Positions 20,974-32,098 of a stretch of DNA of 64,000 nucleotides are shown here, one piece after another. Within the stretch, counting starts at the first letter, position 1. Every line of letters starts with the position of its first letter. Under the pieces are notes generated by a model, which saw nothing but the letters and a program-made list of their open reading frames with translations, did no database searches and had not been told where the DNA came from. This stretch comes from Grifola frondosa (lineage: Eukaryota; Basidiomycota; Agaricomycetes; Polyporales; Grifolaceae), in assembly GCA_001683735.1 (NCBI GenBank), contig LUGG01000006.1, forward strand, positions 248,001 through 312,000, read 5' to 3'. The position numbers were made by a program, and so were the translations under genes.

Positions 20974-23828
20974 TGAACATCTCGGAAGAAGAATTGCGCA
21001 TCCCGAATAAGAAAGGTCTGAGCCCCATAATCTGCCATTTCATCCTTTATGAATTCTACACCATTGTCTGCCATCAAGGTACTTGCTCCAATCTTTCTTG
21101 TCTTGTCTGTTCTAAAGTCCTCCATCTGGGTGGTTAACAGAGACTGATACATGGCCATCTCTCGGCTTTGCCGGCGATACATATGATTCAGCTGCCCATT
21201 GGCTTTCTTCCCTATTGTAATCTTCCTGAATTCTGAGGCTAGACTCTCCTTATCTGATTCTTCATCTGCATCTGTACTTTCTTCATCTGAATCTGTCTCT
21301 GTATAGTCCTCTATATCTGAACTGTACTCTTCTTCACTCTTGACACTCTTCTCAGAGCTCTTGTCACTATCATCATTATCAGCTACTGACTCAATCCTGG
21401 ACAATGTCTCGGGTTGCTTTGGAGCTTTCTCCTCAACAATAGTTGCAAATGAGGCTGCACTTCCTATGTCTTCATGTGATGACACAAAGACTTCAGAATC
21501 AGGATGTCCTGGAGGCCCTCTGAAGGTAAGGAAAGTTCCTTCATCCCTCTCACGTATCCCTACACCAAAGGCTCGTTGCCATGGCCTACCTAATAATCCT
21601 TCGAATGGAGGGTTAGGTGCCACATATGCATTAAACCTAGTGTTTATGTGTCCAAATTTCAGAGGTACATCACTAACAAGACCTAGTAAGTCTCCTGTGC
21701 CACCATTTGCATCATTTATGCTAATAGCACGGGACTTGTCCATGGGCCTTTGCACAATAGACTTCCAGATCCTTTCACTGATTATATTCAACTGGGATCC
21801 TGTGTCAATGATAAAGTTCACTGGCTTCTCATTGCAGTCCATGGTCAACCGGATAAGAGGTGATCGGGTCTCATTTATTCCTGAGATTAAATCTGCTGTA
21901 AATCCAGATACCAAGTGTGCTGCTGGTCCTGTCCCTGGTTCTATCTTCTTGACCTTCAAGGCATTCTGCAATTGCTGTGACACCTCCTTGGATACTCCAA
22001 ATAGTTCTCCAACTGATATTGTGAAAGGAATATTCAGAATCCTATTCATAATATTTGATGCGTCCACTTCCTGGCTAATTGCTGATGTCTTGTTTGGTCC
22101 TCGGTTCTTTTCTACAGTCTTATCTGGCTGATTTCGAAGCATGCGAGCCATTGCTGGGTCATCAACCATTTCCGCATCATTATCAGGATTGAATGATCTT
22201 TGCTGGACTTCGAAAGGACGTTCCTTGAAATGGGGATATGAACTTGATGCTGATGGCTGTGGCTTATAAGCAGTAGTATGTGGTGGAGTCTCTTTCTCTT
22301 TTCCTTTACTGGGAAGAGATGGTCTAGTACTTTCATATGGCTGCTTTCGATAGGTCCGAGCTTCCTTTGAAGTCTTCTCAGCTGGTAAAACCATAACCTC
22401 TGCATCTGATTCATCTTCTGACTCTACAAGAGCCTTCCCATAGGTTACAAAATGAACCTGAGGCACAGCATCCTTGATGGCTTGCACCCAGTTCTCTGCT
22501 CCATTTCGCTGAATAATGTTTCCATTTTTATCAGTAAATCGTCCTCGGTAATCCTTAAGGAGATGTCCTTTGGACATCAAATCCTGGATCTTTGGGCAAT
22601 TTCCCATGATATGTCCTTGCTCTCCACATCCATAACATCCTAGTCCTGATGGTGGTGGGAATCTTCCAGGTGAGAACCGATTAGGATCTGGTCTTTCAAA
22701 TCTTGGTGGTCCTGCTGGCTGAGCTGGTCTTCCAAAGGGTGCTGCCTGATTAATATGGGGAAGAGGCAAGCATCTTGTAACCAATGGGTTTATGTTGGAT
22801 GCCTTCAAGAATAAAATCCCATATTGCGGATCGTTTACAGACAGCTTAGTCATTTGCTTAACTAGCTTATCTATTTCTGATTCCTCTGATTCTTTTGGGG
22901 ATTCCTTCACGACTCTTCCAATGCTCTTCTTCAACTTAGGTGCTGGCTCCATTGGCCGAGTCACCTCTTCATCATCATCGGTGTCACTATCATCATATAC
23001 CTTCTTCGGCTTAACTCTTGATTTTCTTGCTGGCTGTCTCCTAGCCTTCCTAGCTGGGGCTATCCTTTCATCATCACTTGCTTCATCATCTGAATCTTCT
23101 ATCCTGCTATCATGCTTGAAGATATCCTCAGTTCCAAGTCTTTCTGTGTCGAAACGATCTGGGCCTAACAATCCTTCAGCTGCTTGCTGAATCATAGCTG
23201 GCTGGAATGGTTCTGACATATCATGCATAGGGTGGAGAGCTAAGATCCTAACTTCCAATCTTTTTCTGAATGAAGGAGGTAATCCTATCCACAGGTAATA
23301 TGCATAATCATCCTCAGTAAGCTTTGCCTGACCTCGGAGCCATCCTGCAATTCGGATGAATTTCCTAAGGTATCGTCTCCAATCTTTCAATTCATGAATT
23401 GACTCTCTTCTAAATTGAGCTGAAAATGCCTGGAGGTCCTTAAGTCTGAATCTCTTAGACTCCAGATCTGCATTGAAGTATATGATCACATTAGATCGTA
23501 ACTCATCCCAATTGCCTTCTCTGTAACTTGAAAATCCTTCAATCGTCTCTCTGACCCTTCGCGAGCAGTAATCTGTGACAAATTCGCATTTTTCTGCTGT
23601 GGTCAGGTGATGAAGAGCTGCCAGCTTTTCAAAGTGGCGTAGAAATGGGTGCACTTCTGCTGCCTCTCCTCTGAATAGCTTTGGGGCATTCTTTGTTCCT
23701 TCAACTGGCATATCCATTGCAGACCTACTACTGAATCCACTTATGGAAAACTGAGTATCTGATAATGGACTACGTTCATTCGGGGGATCACGATGATCCG
23801 TGTACATCCTGGTAACCTTTGGTAACAA
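20877..23828 (-). CDS. Element 1 gag-protease polyprotein
   Basis: A 983-residue open frame on the minus strand. Residues about 45-235 form the capsid-like gag region (LFRGEAAEVHPFLRHFEKLA... DDYAYYLWIGLPPSFRKRLE). Acidic and Lys-rich linkers follow (240-320). A CCHC zinc knuckle GCYGCGEQGHIMGNC lies at 397-411, with Cys398, Cys401, His406 and Cys411. A retropepsin-like domain occupies about 655-760, with FIIDTGSQ (DTGS 675-678) and LLGRPW near 745-750. An acidic Ser/Asp/Glu-rich tail follows. Gag packages the RNA and the protease cleaves the polyprotein. It is the only long intact frame of this element, and it starts just inside the PBS. Confidence 0.92.
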   Translation of the reverse strand: MLPKVTRMYTDHRDPPNERSPLSDTQFSISGFSSRSAMDMPVEGTKNAPKLFRGEAAEVHPFLRHFEKLAALHHLTTAEKCEFVTDYCSRRVRETIEGFSSYREGNWDELRSNVIIYFNADLESKRFRLKDLQAFSAQFRRESIHELKDWRRYLRKFIRIAGWLRGQAKLTEDDYAYYLWIGLPPSFRKRLEVRILALHPMHDMSEPFQPAMIQQAAEGLLGPDRFDTERLGTEDIFKHDSRIEDSDDEASDDERIAPARKARRQPARKSRVKPKKVYDDSDTDDDEEVTRPMEPAPKLKKSIGRVVKESPKESEESEIDKLVKQMTKLSVNDPQYGILFLKASNINPLVTRCLPLPHINQAAPFGRPAQPAGPPRFERPDPNRFSPGRFPPPSGLGCYGCGEQGHIMGNCPKIQDLMSKGHLLKDYRGRFTDKNGNIIQRNGAENWVQAIKDAVPQVHFVTYGKALVESEDESDAEVMVLPAEKTSKEARTYRKQPYESTRPSLPSKGKEKETPPHTTAYKPQPSASSSYPHFKERPFEVQQRSFNPDNDAEMVDDPAMARMLRNQPDKTVEKNRGPNKTSAISQEVDASNIMNRILNIPFTISVGELFGVSKEVSQQLQNALKVKKIEPGTGPAAHLVSGFTADLISGINETRSPLIRLTMDCNEKPVNFIIDTGSQLNIISERIWKSIVQRPMDKSRAISINDANGGTGDLLGLVSDVPLKFGHINTRFNAYVAPNPPFEGLLGRPWQRAFGVGIRERDEGTFLTFRGPPGHPDSEVFVSSHEDIGSAASFATIVEEKAPKQPETLSRIESVADNDDSDKSSEKSVKSEEEYSSDIEDYTETDSDEESTDADEESDKESLASEFRKITIGKKANGQLNHMYRRQSREMAMYQSLLTTQMEDFRTDKTRKIGASTLMADNGVEFIKDEMADYGAQTFLIRDAQFFFRDVHCNGHAIVQLYPTLERTWGNLVVYLDDLLILI

Positions 23829-23924
23829 GGCCTGACTTGGGTTCTTATCTGAATCTGCAATATCCAGGTTTGTCTCCAGATTTCGTTCTAATTGACTTTT
23901 GGGCTTATTGAATTTACTTCCACC

Positions 23925-23943
23925 CCCCTCGCGGTGGGCTCCA
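23925..23943 (-). promoter_or_regulatory. Element 1 primer binding site
   Basis: Six bases inside the sense 5' LTR lies TGGAGCCCACCGCGAGGGG, which starts with TGG as expected for pairing with a tRNA 3'-CCA. The same site occurs in elements 2 and 3. The next base (A) implies a tRNA with U at position 73, which is typical of tRNA-Cys; this is an inference. Confidence 0.75.
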
Positions 23944-24290
23944 ACTCTTTGTAAGGGGTTATTGACGTACGTGAGAGTTCCTGTCTGAGAATAAATTCTA
24001 ACACAAGAATTTGTTCACAAAAGGATTTATTTTTCAAGCAAGGGGTTCAGCAAAACTGAATTATAAGCAGCAAGAAATTTAAAAGCCTTCAATACTTCAA
24101 TGTGCACCAAGCGTGACGGGTTTTCCTACTTTTCCGGTCAGAGGCTCAGCCGAGTCCGGAAATCCGAGATTTATTAAATATATAAGATTCAGGTACGTAG
24201 ATTCCAAATGAATGTCAGGGATATTACTTGCTAACACTTGCGACTTCAATTCCTGGTCTTGTGAGAGTGCTCAACCTAGCCTACTGTCCT

Positions 24291-24640
24291 GTAGGGTCCT
24301 TGAGTCTTCCTGCCTGGGTCTGTACTTTCAGAGCACTTGTCTGAACAGTCAAACAGCCCAAGAAACTTCTTGTCTGAACTTAAACTTGCACTTTCCTATC
24401 CTACTTTCCTTGTAGGGTCCTTGAGTCTTCCTGCCTGGGTCTGTACTTTCAGAGCACTTGTCTGAACAGTAAAACAGCCCAAGAAACTTCTTGTCTTGAA
24501 CTTAAACTTGCACTTTCCTATCCTACTTTCCTTGTAGGGTCCTTGAGTCTTCCTGCCTGGGTCTGTACTTTCAGAGCACTTGTCTGAACAGTAAAACAGC
24601 CCAAGAAACTTCTTGTCTTGAACTTAAACTTGCACTTTCC
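24291..24640. repeat. 122-bp tandem repeat inside the LTR (second copy)
   Basis: Units start at 24291, 24412 and 24534. The first lacks one T (TGTCTGAACT for TGTCTTGAACT), otherwise as in the left LTR. Confidence 0.9.
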
Positions 24641-25587
24641 TTACGCCGCAATCTGCTGTCTTGCTACTGAGAATATTCTACTGCAGAGTACTCAACCTAT
24701 CCTACTTTCCTTGTAGGGTCCTTGAGATGCTCTTCTTGGACTTGTACTACCAGAGCTCAGTCTGGTCAGGTGACAATCCAAGGTGAAATTCACACAGAAG
24801 GAGAGGGCACACAGATGTCTGGGGTGAAAGTGGAAAAAAAACTATATATGCTCTCAGGGGGGCAGTTTGGCCTGCTTTTATACCCTGAGGAAATTCCAGA
24901 ACATTCCATGGAAATGACTCACTCTGACTCCCCCTGACTCATTTCTGGGTTGCCTTACTAATCCACCTCAAATCCTGACTAATCACGACTGATCATGATT
25001 ATCCATGGTCAATCCTAATTGGTCCTGACTTGGCTTTTCTGAATTAGTGCTGACAAATCAGAGTTCATCTGAGGTCATCTGATCATGTCTTAGTCATGGA
25101 ACATTCTAAACTATGTTACAAAAGTATCAAAACTACGAATTCAGTACAAAGTCTTCCTAACTAAGCTTATATCTACACTAAATCTTTCAATTCTATTTAT
25201 ATCTCCTACTTTTCTCCTTATCTCCACATCTAGGCCTTGTCTAGATGGTCTGGGCTCATGATCTAGGTGGTCATGTGATTGATCTGGACCTGTCTGGGCT
25301 TGCAAAATGGGGTTACAACTGATAACACTCCAAATTTGAGGGTGTCTTTTGACAAGCCTGGGTCGTATTGAGTTTCTTGACAAGGGCTAGGCCATTCTGG
25401 AACTTAGCTAGAACATGTAGACTGGTCTGGACCTTGTCTAGGTCCTTCCATTGTAACTTCTCAAGTCATGTAGTTCCTTCTTATAATCATTCTTATGTAA
25501 TGTCCTTAACAAAAGATGCATATTTTGACTTGAAATAATGTGAGCTGAGTGCTGATTGGTGGGAAAATGGATACATTGTCATGTGAC

Positions 25588-26051
25588 CTAATTCTGCCAT
25601 CCATGTCCCTCATAGATCAGTAGAAAGTCATCCATCAGTCTCGCATCTCCTGCTTGCAGCATGTTCTTCGGCAATTCAACTATATCGCTGTTCGGCTTCA
25701 ACATTCCTCTGCGATGAGCAATGTTCCGAATGATCCATGCATCCAACCATTCAAACATGGCTAGAATGGAATAGGGAATACCCACTGCAACTTCCGGGTG
25801 CCTGTGTAATGCTCCACAGCAACAATGACTCGAGTCTCCTGAAATTGAAGGATGCGGGTGATTCGTCCTGTAAACTCGATGTTGGGTCCCAAAAGACGAA
25901 GGGGACCAGAAAAATAGATTGGGATAAGATGATCCTGGACTGGATCGAGGATGAGGATATGTTTACGAGTCTGTCGATGCACCCGATAGTAGGGAACCTG
26001 AGTATCACAAAGGTACGAAATTGCCTGCATGATGGTGATGGACGGGAACAA
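25588..26051 (-). CDS. ORF inside the LTR of element 1 (right copy), frame broken once
   Basis: Same protein text as at 9864-10408, beginning about 170 bp inside the LTR in sense direction. Here the break is a missing base in the ACCC(A)GG segment near 25795, while the base missing in the left copy is present. Each LTR therefore lacks a different base of what would otherwise be one continuous frame. Confidence 0.5.
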
Positions 26052-26221
26052 GAATATCTGGAAATAGCCGAATGAAATTATGCTTTATTTATGAGTATAA
26101 GCACGTGACCACATTCCCGATTTGATGTCCCATGCCATATCATTTACTGATGACAGGATGTGCAAAATTGATGTTATTTTGCCATGTCCAGGTACCAAAC
26201 ACTTTTGGTGCGTGACAGCGC

Positions 26222-27018
26222 GTACCGGTCCGCATCTGAAACATGATGCATCATACCTCCTTTAGACGCCCCGAGAAGACCGGCGTCTACCCACATATAC
26301 AGCCGCATCTTTCCCGTACCGGTGTGGTGCATATCTAAACATGGCAAGTTTAGTATTCAGCCACCATATTTCCTGTGTTACTGTTTCCCTGGGCTGTTGT
26401 GATTTACTTGTACCGCGTTTCATTATTGACATTGTGGCTGATCCTTTCCCTACTAGTTTACGATATTTCACAGGATATGTTCGCCGCGATATAGTTGCGA
26501 CAGCCTTACCGCATACATTGCAATCATTTTGCGTTTCAGATACGTAGAATAGTACATAAATATTCATGTATAGTACGATACGAAGGAGATACGAGTTTCC
26601 CCCACAAGTACAGAGTTCAAAATCGTCGGCTTCACTTGCGATCGCGACCACTCTTCACTAAAGCTCTCCTCTCACTGCGAAACTGCGACCGCGATACTTG
26701 CGACTATACGGATAAACCATCATCACACTGCGACTTCGAACCTATGATCAAGGAGACCTCTTTAGTTGCGATACGCGTGGAGTGCGCGAAGAGCCGATAT
26801 TGCTAAGCATTTACTTTTACCTTCTTCTGCGTTTCCCCTACCTCAGAGAAGTGCGATTCACATGCGACTCGCGAGCATAGCTAGTTACACAACTCGGTGC
26901 AAGGGACCTTTGCGAGAAATCGAGAGCCCATTCGCGCTATATCTCGTTGCTACTGACTTTACGATCTATAAGATACATATTTGTTATTTTATAGGTTAGA
27001 GTCGGCAAGAGAGTATCA
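26222..27018 (+). repeat. Element 2, 5' LTR, second part
   Basis: Resumes after the GCGC duplication and matches 36696-37492 with a handful of changes. Ends GAGTCGGCAAGAGAGTATCA. Confidence 0.92.
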
Positions 27019-27022
27019 TTTC

Positions 27023-27043
27023 TGGAGCCCACCGGAGGGGTTC
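27023..27043 (+). promoter_or_regulatory. Element 2 primer binding site
   Basis: TGGAGCCCACCGGAGGGG then TTC, four bases after the LTR. It lacks one C compared with the site in elements 1 and 3. Confidence 0.7.
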
Positions 27044-27094
27044 TTTCGTATCCTTCGCTCAAGGTCCCTACTGGAGTTTTAGCAGAGAAAACAC

Positions 27095-29155
27095 TTGCGA
27101 TCGCATTCATATCTCTGTATCAACCTCTATTCGAGTTTAGGCACAATTGCGGACGAAACTGTCTACCGGACACCGCTATCACAACTTAGCCCACTTACAT
27201 CAGTTCCATCTTCCATCACGTCGCAGTCATCCCACCAGAATTACAATACCTCCAGTAGCAGACGATATTCCAGCCCGCTCACAATCGCCTGAATCTCCCA
27301 CTCCAGCTTCCACATACACTCGTGCATCACTTCCACTTCGTTCGGGCCTAAGATAGGTGAAGATACTTCTATTCTCGATCGGCGACAGAGCCGCACGAGA
27401 AATTAGAAAGAGGAATCGCCTATCATTCCGGAACCATCTCAGTCGCAAAACACGGCAGACTTCGCGTCTTCCGCGACCTATCACTCGCAATACGCGAGGC
27501 AAAGGCGTCGGTTGCAATCACATCTTCTGTAAACCAGACACTCCTGTATCGCGACCATTCCAGCGAGCGTCGCGTCCTCCAGTAGCACCTAGACCAGTTC
27601 CCCGACAACGCAGAACATACAGCCTCAACCCCTATTCCTCAGCCACCTCCAGTGACCACCAGCTCCTATCATGGCAACAGCAATGCCCGCGGCGGGACAC
27701 CATACGCACCAGTTTTCGATCCAAAGGAACCGCGAACGCTTTTGCGATTCTTTGAAGACCTCGATACTCTTTACCACACTTGCGACCGCACCAACCAACG
27801 AATTGAAGAAGAGGCACGCTGTACGGTATGCACCCATCGACGTCGCAGACATGTGGGATCAATTACCTTCATACGCGGATGCGACAAAGACGTACGAACA
27901 ATGGTGCGAAGAGGTCAAAGTGTTTTATCCTACTGCCGATGCGAACAGGAAATATACGTTGCAGGATCTTGATTTACTTATAGGAGAACAATCGCGATTG
28001 GGCATTTCTACGGCAGCGGACCTGGGAGATTATTACAGGGAGTTTTTCAAGATCACAGAGTTCCTTCGCAGTCGACAGAGGCTTTCGACAAGCGAAATTG
28101 CGAGGACGTTTTATAAGCCTTTCACGCCAACTCTTTGGCAGTCTGTACACTCGCGACTCCAGCTCAAGTATCCTGACCACAATCCTGACAACTTCTGGCC
28201 GTTGCGACACATTTTAGACGCCGCGCACTACGTCCTACATGGTACTCGAGTCGATGCACCAGCGCAGGGTACACCCGCAGCTGCGACCACATCCACAGCA
28301 TTACCGCCAGGTACTATCAAGACGGAAGACTTCACTTCCCTCATCGAAACCATCACTCGCACCATCGCACAAGCCTTCGCAACGTCAGCGAACATGGCCT
28401 TTGCTAATGCGCAACCACAGACGTCGCGAGTCTCCAATATTGCGAACACGAATCCAAACATGACTTCAGGAGGTTGTCACTACTGCGGAGAATTCGGGCA
28501 CGTAATAGGAGGGTGTCCAAAAGTTCAGGAAGATATTGACATAGGTCGTATTCGTCGCAACATCGAGAACAAGGTAGTCCTACCTTCGGGAGCCTTCGTT
28601 CCTTGCAATGTAACTGGTGCCACCATGCGCGATCGCATCCTCGAATGGCATCGCACGCACCCAAAAAATCTCGCGCGAGGACAACTTAGCTCGAATACGA
28701 ACCCGCCGGCAGGACAAATGATTTTCGAGATCACTTCTAATCCCAATGTTGCATCATCATACCAGCTCACGAGAGAAGATCGCATCACAGCCTTGGAGAG
28801 AGAAATCTTCGCACTTAGAAAAGGCAAAGAGACCTTTGACGGTGTAGAAATTCCTAGACACCTTCCAGCGCAACCTCCAATACTGCCTACAGCCAATCGC
28901 GTCGATAACCCTCCTACGCACGAACCCACAGAGGCATCGCAGGTTACCAATCCTCCTAGTGTATCAGCACCCGCACCTGTGGCATCATCGACACCGTCAC
29001 CTGCGACGGTTCCAGCACCTATCCATCCGTATTCGCAAGCTCGCGACGCGACGTATGCTCCGCCGCAGGATCGCAACCTGGGAGTACTACCCAAACCTCC
29101 CAAGGACAAAGATGCAGCTACAAAACATCTGCGCCTGTCCAAGATCCTAGAATAG
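27095..29155 (+). CDS. Element 2 gag, with frameshifts
   Basis: By comparison with element 3, gag starts at MRSHSYLCINL (27095) with a Ser/Thr/Pro-rich disordered N-terminus. The capsid begins APVFDPKEPRTLLRFFEDL in one frame (27652-27800) and passes after a frameshift into HAVRYAPIDVADMWDQLPSY, FYPTADANRKYTLQDLD, and LGDYYREFFKITEFLR, a gypsy-type capsid. A CCHC knuckle CHYCGEFGHVIGGC is encoded at 28474-28515. A Pro/Thr-rich tail follows to the TAG at 29153-29155. Introns were not needed; the shifts near 27360-27650 and 27800 are one-base indels. Confidence 0.85.
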
Positions 29156-29178
29156 CGGAGGACGTCTTCAATAGGTCC

Positions 29179-29990
29179 ATGAAAGCCCCGCTACTTACAC
29201 TGACACCTGAGGAGCTTTTATCCATCTCTCCAGAAGTCCGCGCGAAATATCGCGATGCAGTAACTCCTCGTCGCGTTCAAACCATGGACAAACCAATCGC
29301 GAGCTACGCAGATATAATAGAGGACGATACAGATGAACTTCCAGACGTCGCAAATTCCTCATCGCACATTCCTCCTGCATCACAACTAGTTTCGAATGGC
29401 CAACCACTGCACCAGGTGTCATGGTCGTACCAGATCCCTACGAGACGTACTTGCGCGGCCTCAAACCTGGCAAAACACCGAGGTTTGACGGTCGCAAAAG
29501 AGTCGCATGCCTGCGATCCATCAATGGTCTCGTAGACAACAAGGAGGACGTCGAAGGGATTATAGACCCAGGATCGCAAATCATCTCAATGTCGGAGGAA
29601 GTTTGTCATGCGCTAGGACTCATATACGACCCCACCATACGCCTTAACATGCAGTCAGCTAATGGCGAAGTTGATCAGTCTCTTGGACTTGTTCGCAACG
29701 TCCCTTTCCAGGTCTCCGACATCGTCCTTTACCTCCAGATCACGTCATTCGACAGGCTGCATATGACATCTTACTAGGGCGACCATTCGACGTTTTAACG
29801 GAGAGTGTCGTTCGCAATTCGCGAACGAAGACCAAACAATCACGATACGCTGTCCGAATACTTATCAGACAGGACAGTCCCGACGTTGCGACGAGGACCC
29901 CCGCGATTCAAAAGACGTCGCAACCATTGCGACACCACGAGACCCATGACCGAAATTTTACAGCGAACTCGAGGATTTGATTCACGATCA
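29179..29990 (+). pseudogene. Element 2 protease region, with frameshifts
   Basis: Starts MKAPLLTLTPEELLSISPEV, then a linker with EDDTDELPDV. After a frame change the protease core reads GIIDPGSQIISMSEEV (29559-29605), with a DPGS at the position of the catalytic DTG/DSG, then LNMQSANGEVDQSLGLVRNV, and in a further frame AYDILLGRPFDVLTESV (about 29765-29815). DPGS also occurs in element 3, so it is a lineage feature rather than a random change. Whether the Pro version is active I cannot say. Confidence 0.7.
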
Positions 29991-30029
29991 AGGAGAGTTG
30001 GCTCTAGTTTTGGACTATGATACCCAGTC

Positions 30030-31983
30030 GGCGCGTCCAGTCATTTCATCTTTCTCTGCGATCGCATCCGTTTCTGATATAGAAAACCTAAAAAGCACAT
30101 ATCTTTCAGCTTGCGACTTCGCTTTCGCTTCAGAATCTATTTCTGCTTCACAGATTCAAGATACCACCGGTGCGACAATATCGATTCAAGAAATACAAAA
30201 CATATCAAGATTTGCGGTTCCCTACCCTTCGCGATTTCGCACTCTCTCCCATTCCCCAGATAATCGAACTCACTTCCCTCCGCGACAAGATTCGACATCT
30301 GCGTTTGTCACGCAGAAGAAGAAATACAAGCCAGTCGCACTCAAAGTGCGACCAGTACTTGCGACGCTACCCAATCGCTTTCGCATCGTACGCAACATCC
30401 AAGGAGACCCACTCGCAGATATGCCACCACTCGATCCAATCCACCTACCTTCGAACCACAGGCGATATACCAAGCACGTCGCGACGCATTTCGCAAAGCA
30501 CACAATACGGGATTTCTCTGGCCAGCTGAGCTTGATCTCATCGATGATTTCATGTGCAAACAGCACGAAGGCTTCGCATGGGATGACACGGAACGAGGTC
30601 GGTTTAGGCAGGACTTCTTCCCTCCAGTCGAAATTCCTGTCATCGAACACAAGCCCTGGGTTCAGCGCAATATCCCCATCCCGCCGGGGATCTTCGACGA
30701 AGTCTGTCGCATCATCAGGAAGAAAATCGAGGCAGGAGTCTACGAACCATCCAACTCATCCTATCGATCGCGATGGTTTTGCGTCCTCAAAAAGGATGGC
30801 AAAGCGTTGCGACTCGTACACAGTCTCGAGCCATTAAACGCAGTTACGATTCAACATTCGGGAGTCCCACCAATTCCTGAACACATTGCAGAGAAATTTG
30901 GCAATCGCGCGTGTGGCGGCATGCTTGATCTCTATGTCGGATACGATGAGCGAGAAATCGCAGAGTCGTCGCGAGACCTCACATCCTTCCAGACACCCTA
31001 TGGCGCGTTGCGATTGGTGACTCTTCCGATGGGATGGACAAACGCAGTACCCATCTTCCACGACGATGTCACATACATCCTACAGCCCGAAATTCCACAT
31101 ATTACAATTCCCTACATCGACGACGTCCCGTTCGTGCCCAGAGACACGCTACGAACTGGCAGATGGAGGCTACGAAGTCATCCGACAAATCCGGGCATTC
31201 GTAGATTTGTCTGGGAACATATGCATAGCATCAGCAGGATCGTACAGCGCATGCGATACTGTGGTGGTACGTTCTCTGGCACGAAATCCCTCTTAGTCGC
31301 AGAGGAAACACTCGTCATTGGTCACGCTGACCTACAAAGGCAGACTTCCAGAAGAATCGCGGGTCAAAGCGATCGAAAATTGGGGCCCTTGCAAAGACTT
31401 GTCGAGGTCAGGGCTTTTCTAGGTACCATAGGAGTTGTTCGCATCTTCATTCGCAATTTCGCACAAGCGCGCATCCTCTCGTCTATCTTACGCGCAAAGA
31501 TATTCCATTCGAATTCGGTCCGCGACAGATTCAAGCGCAAGAGGATCTCAAACAAGCACTTCTAGAGTCTCCAGCCTTCGCGCGATCGATACACATCCGA
31601 CTCGCCAGTTATCTAGCAGTCGACACTCATACATCGCAGTCGGATTCCATCTATGTCAATGCGACCTCGAGAACCCGCGAATCCGATACTACAACCGATT
31701 CTCATCCATCACACTCAATGATCGCGAGTCGCGATTCTCGCAACCCAAGCTCGAAATTTATGGACTCTTTCGCGCACTACGCGCATTGCGACTGTATCTC
31801 ATAGGTGTTCGCAACTTGGTCATAGAAGTCGACGCACGCTATATCAAAGGCATGCTACAGAACCCAGACATCGCACCGTCCGCAAGCATCAATCGATGGA
31901 TAGTCGCAATCCTCACATTTCACTTCACCCTTGTTCACGTTCCTGGCACCAATCACGGACCAGACGGACTCGCGGAGACCTAG
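30030..31983 (+). pseudogene. Element 2 reverse transcriptase-RNase H, with frameshifts
   Basis: The leader (30120-30550) shifts frame. The RT core 30552-31565 has EGFAWDDTERGRFRQDFF, KKIEAGVYEPSNSSYRSRWF, VLKKDGKALRLVHSLEPLN, GGMLDLYVGYDEREI with the first catalytic Asp, LPMGWTNAVPIF, and IPYIDDVPF (YIDD at 31113-31124). RNase H follows in another frame (31435-31983): SQPKLEIYGLFRALRALRLY, VEVDARYIKGMLQNPDIAPS, HVPGTNHGPDGL. Copies DNA from the element RNA. Close in sequence to element 3 (- strand, 45.5-47.5 kb). Confidence 0.9.
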
Positions 31984-32098
31984 GCAACCAGACGATGAAG
32001 ACGAACCTGAGGACGATTCGAAGACTGGATAGATCGCATACACGGTTTCGCGCACACTCGTCAATCCCCATCCTACACAGAAAGTCACCGCGACTCAC

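Larger units (their letters stand above)
8308..26217 (-). mobile_element. Element 1: Ty3/gypsy LTR retrotransposon nested in the 5' LTR of element 2
   Basis: Begins TGTAAGGGG and ends GTGACA on the + strand; its genes read on the - strand. LTRs are 2267 bp (8308-10574) and 2268 bp (23950-26217), far longer than common fungal LTRs, and nearly identical. A 4-bp GCGC duplication flanks it (8304-8307, 26218-26221), and the uninterrupted target GGCGCGTACC is preserved in the other LTR of element 2 at about 36692. In sense order: LTR, PBS, gag-protease ORF, second protease-like module, about 5 kb of unusual spacer, acidic/basic ORFs, RT-RNase H, integrase, PPT, LTR. Length 17.9 kb, roughly two to three times a typical gypsy element. 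Confidence 0.92.
23950..26217 (-). repeat. Element 1, 5' LTR (sense orientation)
   Basis: 2268 bp, bounded by TG...CA and nearly identical to 8308-10574. Carries the promoter for the element by analogy with other LTRs. Confidence 0.93.
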
